In this document: positions 1 through 5,439 of the stretch, one piece after another
Layout of the letters: each line of letters opens with the position of its first letter
Position numbering within the stretch: position 1 is the stretch's first letter
Source: Actinomycetota bacterium
Lineage (GTDB): Bacteria > Actinomycetota > Actinomycetes > S36-B12 > CAIYMF01
Assembly: GCA_009699025.1 (NCBI GenBank)
Contig: WLOZ01000164.1
Coordinates: 1-5,439, forward strand
Reading direction: 5' to 3'
Length of the DNA stretch: 5,439 bases
Notes under the pieces: model-generated
The model's database searches: none
Told to the model about the DNA's origin: nothing
The model's input: the letters and a program-made list of their open reading frames with translations, nothing else
Position numbers and translations under genes: made by a program

Positions 1-1287
1 CTGTCGGGTCCCGCCGGAGGCGTGGCCGGCCTGGTGGCTCTCGGAGTTGCGAACGGCATTGCCAACACGATCAGCCTCGACATGGGGGGCACGTCAACTG
101 ACGTGTGCCTGGTGCGCGGCGGCCGGGTTCCGCTGGCGACGTCGCAGCAGGTGCGTGACCACGTTCTGCTCGCTCCCACCGTCGATATTCACACGATCGG
201 GGCCGGAGGCGGCAGCATCGCCTGGGTGGACGACACCGGGCGCCTTCGCGTCGGACCGGCATCGGCGAAGGCCGAGCCGGGACCGGTGAGCTACGGGCGT
301 GGGGGTACGGCGCCCACCCTCACCGACGCACACGTGGTGCTCGGCACCCTGGGCTCGGTGCCGCTGGCGAGCGGGCTTGAGCTCGACCGATCACTCGCGG
401 TCGCGGCACTGGCCGCGCTCGGGGGACGCACCGGCCTCACCGGACCCGATGCCGAGTCGGTGGCGCGTCAGGCTGCCCACTCGGTCGTCGCTATCTCGGT
501 GGCGCACATGGTGCGGGCCCTGCGCACCGTGAGCATCGAACGGGGGCTCGACCCGCGCGAGTTCACCCTGGTGCCTTTCGGTGGGGCGGGGCCCCTTCAC
601 GTGGGGCTGCTGCTGCGCCACATGCGCCTGCGGGATGCGCTCGTGCCCCAGAGGCCCGGACTGTTCTCGGCTGAGGGGCTGCTCGCGGCCGGTCTGCGCC
701 TCGACGACGCGCAGACGGTGCTACGCACCTATTCGACGGGGCTCGTCGACCTCGCCGCCCGGTGGTTCGGCGAGAGGGGTGACGCTCTGGTAGCGCAACT
801 CGTCTCCGACGGTGTGTCCGCCGACGCGGTCACCATTCGCCCCATGGCTGACTGCCGCTATCTCGGTCAGGGGTATGAGCTGCCAGTGGAACTACCGGGT
901 GTCACCGCAGCAGATCTCGAGCAGCTGCCAGCCCTCTTCCACGCATTGCACCACGAGCGGTACGGCCACTTCAGCCCGAGCGAGGAGGTGGAGGTGGTGA
1001 CCCTGCGCCTCGCCGCCGTGGGCGGGGTGGCCGCCGTCGTCGAGCTGCCGCGCGTCGGCGGTGGGGAGGTTCCCGATCTAGCGGCACTGCTCGCCGAGCG
1101 TGAGATCACCGTCCCCGGGGGCACGGAGGCGACCGTTCCCGTGTGGGACCGCGAGCGCCTGGTTCCTGGCAACGTGGTTGATGGTCCGGCCCTCATTCAC
1201 CAGATGGACGCGACGACCCTCGTGCTGGACCGACAGCGCGCGACCGTGCTGTCGAGTGGTGACCTGCGGGTGGAGGAGCTGTCATGA
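1..1287 (+). CDS. Hydantoinase A / oxoprolinase-type ATP-binding subunit, 5'-truncated by window edge
   Basis: The reading frame is open from base 1, so the gene starts upstream of the window. 428 residues are visible of a family usually about 650-700 long, so the N-terminal third is missing. The visible part opens with SGPAGGV (bases 4-24) and continues with the glycine/threonine-rich phosphate-binding motif DMGGTSTD (79-102) of the ASKHA-type ATPase fold. It then shows GGAGPLH (580-600), RYLGQGYELPV (856-888) and a C-terminal segment with GPALIHQ and DATTLVLD. All are hallmarks of the HyuA/oxoprolinase family. In this family the A subunit binds and hydrolyses ATP, activating a cyclic amide (hydantoin, 5-oxoproline, lactam) or, in relatives, a ketone for carboxylation; it is presumed cytosolic. 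Its TGA stop overlaps the ATG of the next gene, the usual partner B subunit. A GTG at base 22 could be mistaken for a start, but conserved family sequence precedes it. The family assignment is firm; the substrate is unknown. Confidence 0.93.
   Translation: MSGPAGGVAGLVALGVANGIANTISLDMGGTSTDVCLVRGGRVPLATSQQVRDHVLLAPTVDIHTIGAGGGSIAWVDDTGRLRVGPASAKAEPGPVSYGRGGTAPTLTDAHVVLGTLGSVPLASGLELDRSLAVAALAALGGRTGLTGPDAESVARQAAHSVVAISVAHMVRALRTVSIERGLDPREFTLVPFGGAGPLHVGLLLRHMRLRDALVPQRPGLFSAEGLLAAGLRLDDAQTVLRTYSTGLVDLAARWFGERGDALVAQLVSDGVSADAVTIRPMADCRYLGQGYELPVELPGVTAADLEQLPALFHALHHERYGHFSPSEEVEVVTLRLAAVGGVAAVVELPRVGGGEVPDLAALLAEREITVPGGTEATVPVWDRERLVPGNVVDGPALIHQMDATTLVLDRQRATVLSSGDLRVEELS
1272..1278 (+). 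promoter_or_regulatory. Ribosome binding site of the hyuB-like gene
   Basis: GGAGGAG lies inside the last codons of the hyuA-like gene, five bases before the ATG at 1284. It is a near-consensus Shine-Dalgarno sequence. It supports this ATG as the start, and with the ATGA overlap it suggests coupled translation of the two subunits in a fixed ratio. Confidence 0.75.
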
Positions 1288-2867
1288 GCGATGTTGACCC
1301 GGTGACCTACGAGGTGGTGTCGTCGGCGCTGCTGTCGGCCGCCGAGGAGATGGGAGCGGTGCTCAAGCGCTCGAGCTACAGCCCCATCATCCGCGATATG
1401 GACGACTTCTCCTGCGCCCTGTTTACCCGCGACGGCGACCTCTTCGCACAGGCCGACTACATCCCCGCCCAGCTTGGTGCGATGTCGCTGGTGGTCAAGA
1501 GTGTGATCGCCGAGTGGGGTGACTCCATCGCTGATGGCGACGTATTCCTGTGCAATCACCCCTACCGCGGAGCCATGCACCTCCCCGACATCAACGTGGT
1601 CGCGCCGGTGTTCCTCGCGGGGGAGTTGGTCGCGTGGGCAGGAACGGCAGCGCACCACCTCGACGTGGGCGGGGTGAACCCGGGCAGTGAGGGTCCGGCG
1701 CTGGGTGACCTGTTCGCCGAGGGGCTCGTCTTCGCCCCGGTTCGGCTCAATATCGCCGGTCATGAGAGCCCTGACCTGATCTCGGTCATCTCGAGTAACG
1801 TGCGCGACCCGCTCAGCACGGTCAGTGACCTGCGGGCCCAGCGCGCAGCGTGCTCACTGGGCCGGGCAAGGCTGCTCGAGCTTGACGAGGTGTACGGGTG
1901 GCGCACGGTGGCGACGGTTATCGCACTCATGCTCGACCGCACCGAGGTGGCGGTGCGCCACGCGCTAGCTGCGCTGCCCGACGGCGAGGCGGAGGCCGAG
2001 GGCTTCCTCGACGATGACGGGCGCGAGGGGCCTCCCACGCGAGTGGCTGCCCGGGTCGTCAAGCGAGGTGATCACCTGTGGGTTGACCTTTCGAGTTCGG
2101 CGGGCCAAGTTGCTGGGGCCATGAACGTGCCCTGGGCGAGCACTCGTGCATCGGTGGTCTACGCGGTGCGCTCGATGGTGGCACCCGACATCGGTGCCAA
2201 CGACGGACTCCTGCGCGCGCTGACAATTGAGTGTCCCCCGCGGTCGGTGCTCAACCCCGAGTGGCCAGCGGCGGTGTCAGTGCGCCACAACACCTGCCAG
2301 CGACTCGCCGACACCCTCATCCGGGCGATGGGCCGGCTCTGGCCCGAGCTGGCCGTCGCCAGCAGCACCGTGGCGTTCTTCGGTTGCAACATTGAGAGCG
2401 TCTCTCCCATTACCGGGCGAGCATCAGTGATGGCTGACGTCGTGGGTGGCGGTACGGGTGCGACGTCTGTCGGCGACGGCATCGATGGTGTCGACACCTA
2501 CATGTCGAACGTGGGGCTCATGTCGGCTGAGGTCGTGGAGACCAACTACAGCGTGCGTGTTCTGCGTACGGAGCTGATGCCCGAGTCGCGGGGGCTAGGT
2601 CGATTTAACGGTGGTATGGGGCTGCGGCGTGACTACCAGATCCTCGGGCACGACGCCCGGGCGACCTTCTACGCCGAGCAGACCAATGCTGACTTCGCCC
2701 CTGAGGGCCGCGAGGGCGGCACACCCGGTCGCGAGACTCGCATCTGGATCATCGACCCAGATGGAACCCTGCGGGCCGCGCCCACGAAGGCGTCGGTGGT
2801 GCTACTCGCTGGGTCGGTGCTGCGCGTCGAGACATCGGGCGGCGGCGGGTATGGAACCCCGACCTAG
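1284..2867 (+). CDS. Hydantoinase B / oxoprolinase-type subunit (HyuB-like)
   Basis: This complete 527-residue protein has the usual length of a stand-alone HyuB family member. The start is set by the ATGA overlap with the hyuA-like gene and by GGAGGAG five bases upstream. Family hallmarks run in order: an N-terminal DPVTYEVV segment, SSYSPIIRDMDDFSCALF (about 30-47), the metal/substrate-region motifs NHPYRGAMHLPD (91-102) and HHLDVGG (124-130), GGGTGA (388-393), GRFNGGMGLRRDY (439-451), and the glycine-rich C-terminus GGGGYGTP (519-526). In this family the B subunit works with the ATP-binding A subunit on cyclic amides such as hydantoins, 5-oxoproline or caprolactam, and distant relatives are ketone carboxylases. 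The motif usually written NDPY reads NHPY here, a possible subgroup trait. No signal peptide or membrane segment is seen, so the protein is presumably cytosolic. The A and B genes probably form one operon. The substrate cannot be assigned, and 5-oxoprolinase is only one option. Confidence 0.93.
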   Translation: MSDVDPVTYEVVSSALLSAAEEMGAVLKRSSYSPIIRDMDDFSCALFTRDGDLFAQADYIPAQLGAMSLVVKSVIAEWGDSIADGDVFLCNHPYRGAMHLPDINVVAPVFLAGELVAWAGTAAHHLDVGGVNPGSEGPALGDLFAEGLVFAPVRLNIAGHESPDLISVISSNVRDPLSTVSDLRAQRAACSLGRARLLELDEVYGWRTVATVIALMLDRTEVAVRHALAALPDGEAEAEGFLDDDGREGPPTRVAARVVKRGDHLWVDLSSSAGQVAGAMNVPWASTRASVVYAVRSMVAPDIGANDGLLRALTIECPPRSVLNPEWPAAVSVRHNTCQRLADTLIRAMGRLWPELAVASSTVAFFGCNIESVSPITGRASVMADVVGGGTGATSVGDGIDGVDTYMSNVGLMSAEVVETNYSVRVLRTELMPESRGLGRFNGGMGLRRDYQILGHDARATFYAEQTNADFAPEGREGGTPGRETRIWIIDPDGTLRAAPTKASVVLLAGSVLRVETSGGGGYGTPT

Positions 2868-2898
2868 GGCTAGGAATGCGGGGGGCCAGCGGAAGTGG
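2868..2898. other. Convergent intergenic gap between hyuB-like and maf
   Basis: Only 31 bases separate the TAG of the hyuB-like gene (2865-2867) from the TGA of maf (2899-2901, minus strand). The gap has no strong stem followed by a T-run on either strand. The small inverted repeat CCTAG-GG-CTAGG (2863-2874) spans the hyuB stop codon, and GGGCC at 2883-2887 could pair with GGCCC at 2902-2906. Both are too short or too widely looped to call a terminator with confidence. Confidence 0.6.
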
Positions 2899-3534
2899 TC
2901 AGGCCCGCTCGGCCCAGAGGTTGGTCCACTCGTGGCCGGCCGATCGCACCAGGCGTCGTAGCAGCGGCAGTGACAGGCCGATCACGTTCGAGGGATCGCC
3001 GTCGATACTGTCGATGAAGGGGGCCGACAGACCGTCGAGTGTGAACGCCCCGGCCACCGCGAGCGGCTCGCCGGTGGCGACGTAGGCCTCGACCTCGGCG
3101 TCGGTGGGCTCGGCGAACCGCACCACGGTGCGGGCGGTGGCGATCTGGGTGCTGCCGCCGAACGCGTCGAGGAGGGCGTGCCCGGTGACGAGCACTCCCT
3201 CGCGCCCGCGCATAGCCCGCCAGCGCTGCACCGCGTCGTCGGCGTCGCGCGGCTTACCCAGCGACTGTCCGTCGAAGTCGAGCACCGAGTCGCAACCGAG
3301 CACCAGGGTGGGGCCGGACCCGAGCGAGCGGGCCCGCTGCAGCACGTCGTTGGCCTTGGCGGCCGCCAACATTTCGGCAATCGTGACGCTGTCACGGTCG
3401 TCGACGGCGAGATCGGCGACCATGGCGTCTTCATCGACGCTGCTGACAATGACGAGAGGGTCGACACCGGCCGCTCGCAGCAGTGCGCGTCGCGCCGGCG
3501 ACGCCGACGCCAGCACCAGGGTGATGCGCGTCAT
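2899..3534 (-). CDS. maf: Maf family nucleoside triphosphate pyrophosphatase
   Basis: This 211-residue protein is of typical Maf length. Maf proteins hydrolyse (d)NTPs to monophosphate and pyrophosphate. E. coli relatives act on dTTP/UTP (YhdE) or m7GTP (YceF), suggesting clearance of modified nucleotides; the older name is septum formation inhibitor. Visible motifs are the N-terminal LASASPARRALL (8-19) with the SxxRRxLL signature, SSVDEDA (31-37), GCDSVL (80-85) with the probable catalytic Asp82, GKPR (93-96), TGHAL (117-121) and the C-terminal block TGEP (154-157), AGAF (161-164), GDPSNVIGLSLP (179-190). I chose the ATG at 3534 because it overlaps the accE-like stop as ATGA and puts the LASASP motif at the usual distance from the N-terminus. 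An ATG at 3561 would add nine residues without family support. It is the last gene of the accD-accE-maf operon, a context known in other actinobacteria, though no direct functional link to the carboxylase is established. Which nucleotide it prefers is not resolved. Confidence 0.93.
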   Translation of the reverse strand: MTRITLVLASASPARRALLRAAGVDPLVIVSSVDEDAMVADLAVDDRDSVTIAEMLAAAKANDVLQRARSLGSGPTLVLGCDSVLDFDGQSLGKPRDADDAVQRWRAMRGREGVLVTGHALLDAFGGSTQIATARTVVRFAEPTDAEVEAYVATGEPLAVAGAFTLDGLSAPFIDSIDGDPSNVIGLSLPLLRRLVRSAGHEWTNLWAERA

Positions 3535-3760
3535 CGGCGGGGCAGTGCCGACGAGCGCCATGCACCGGGTCCGTGCGGCAGTGGGCGCCGCAGCAGTGAC
3601 GCTCGCTCACCCCAGGCCGAGGGAGTGCCCTCATCGACTGAGCCGGACTCCGACAGCAGGGCCGCCACCGCCGCCACCATCGCGGCGAGTTCTGCGTCGT
3701 CGGGAGTGCCTCGCACGACGCGCAGTAGGGGCTCGGTGGCAGCCTCGGGGGTGTCAGACA

Positions 3761-3761
<1 letters not shown>
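3531..3761 (-). CDS. accE: Acyl-CoA carboxylase epsilon subunit
   Basis: This small 76-residue protein is easily missed because it sits between two larger genes. It matches the two-part pattern of actinobacterial carboxylase epsilon subunits: LRVVRGTPDDAELAAMVA (13-30), a predicted helix with the conserved RGxPxxxELAA, then a short variable acidic linker (38-45), then SAW (48-50) and the basic, Trp-containing tail PGAWRSSALPRR (65-76). In Streptomyces and Mycobacterium the epsilon subunit binds the beta subunit and helps it assemble with, and be stimulated within, the alpha-beta complex. The start is fixed by the neighbours: its ATG shares one base with the carboxylase stop (TGATG, 3759-3763), and its own TGA (3531-3533) overlaps the maf ATG. 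No strong Shine-Dalgarno is seen just upstream, consistent with translation by ribosomes coming from the preceding gene. The same frame stays open further upstream across the carboxylase gene, but that extension is not coding. Confidence 0.9.
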
Positions 3762-5359
<1,598 letters not shown>

Positions 5360-5367
5360 GCGATGGC

Positions 5368-5373
5368 CCTCCT
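5368..5373 (-). promoter_or_regulatory. Ribosome binding site of the carboxylase beta gene
   Basis: Read on the minus strand this is a perfect AGGAGG, eight bases before the ATG at 5359. It is the strongest Shine-Dalgarno in the minus-strand operon and decides the start codon. The two downstream genes lack comparable sites and probably rely on translational coupling. Confidence 0.8.
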
Positions 5374-5439
5374 GAAGTCGTGGCTCCTACGGTAGTCATC
5401 GGCCTGTTCGTCAGTGCGTCGACCCCCGGACTGATTGAC
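5374..5439 (-). other. Upstream leader of the carboxylase operon, no gene seen
   Basis: These 66 bases precede the ribosome binding site of the accD/pccB-like gene and run to the window edge. They probably contain the 5' untranslated region and perhaps the promoter. TACCGT on the minus strand (about 5390-5395) fits a loose TANNNT -10 element, but no good -35 hexamer sits at the right distance, so no promoter is called. No open frame here looks like the start of another gene. Confidence 0.4.

Noticed and set aside
1197..1763. Minus-strand open frame of 188 codons across the hyuA/hyuB junction
   Set aside because: Both hyu genes are convincing on the plus strand here. The antisense product has no recognisable motif and spans a gene boundary.
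2878..2908. Possible rho-independent terminator between hyuB and maf
   Set aside because: The stem is at most five pairs with a 14-base loop and no T-run follows on either strand.
2876..3085. Plus-strand frame of 69 codons after hyuB
   Set aside because: It is antisense to the conserved C-terminal half of maf, and its product has no recognisable feature.
3535..3561. Alternative maf start at the ATG at 3561
   Set aside because: The nine extra residues do not resemble Maf N-termini, no good ribosome binding site precedes that ATG, and it would deepen the overlap with accE. The ATGA-coupled start at 3534 is better.
5374..5439. Promoter for the carboxylase operon
   Set aside because: TACCGT is a weak match to a -10 element and no acceptable -35 element is found 16-18 bases upstream.

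Overview
The window is gene-dense DNA with G+C-rich third codon positions, and its gene content points to a high-G+C actinobacterium. The strongest taxonomic clue is the tightly packed minus-strand block acyl-CoA carboxylase beta subunit, then a tiny carboxylase epsilon subunit, then Maf. This arrangement and the epsilon subunit itself are characteristic of Actinobacteria (compare accD5-accE5-maf in Mycobacterium and pccB-pccE in Streptomyces). A narrower placement, for example Microbacteriaceae, would be a guess.

Left half (1-2867, plus strand): the 3' two-thirds of a hydantoinase A/oxoprolinase-type ATPase subunit (hyuA-like), cut by the left edge, overlaps by four bases (ATGA) a complete hydantoinase B/oxoprolinase-type subunit (hyuB-like). 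Together they should form an ATP-dependent enzyme that opens a cyclic amide, or a related ATP-using enzyme. The substrate cannot be read from the sequence.

Middle (2868-2898): 31 bases between convergent stop codons. There is no convincing terminator, only short imperfect inverted repeats.

Right half (2899-5359, minus strand): a three-gene operon in the order accD/pccB-like (3761-5359), accE-like (3531-3761), maf (2899-3534). Stop and start codons overlap at both junctions (TGATG, then ATGA), which indicates translational coupling. The beta subunit carries Asp at the position that favours propionyl-CoA over acetyl-CoA in characterised actinobacterial homologues, so a propionyl-CoA carboxylase (methylmalonyl-CoA supply) is the best call. 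The biotinylated alpha subunit is not in this window. The last 80 bases (5360-5439) hold a strong ribosome binding site and leader for the carboxylase gene, with no recognisable gene.

I found no mobile element, CRISPR array, RNA gene or clearly new system. This is mostly ordinary metabolic DNA, and the useful points concern start sites, substrate prediction and gene neighbourhood.
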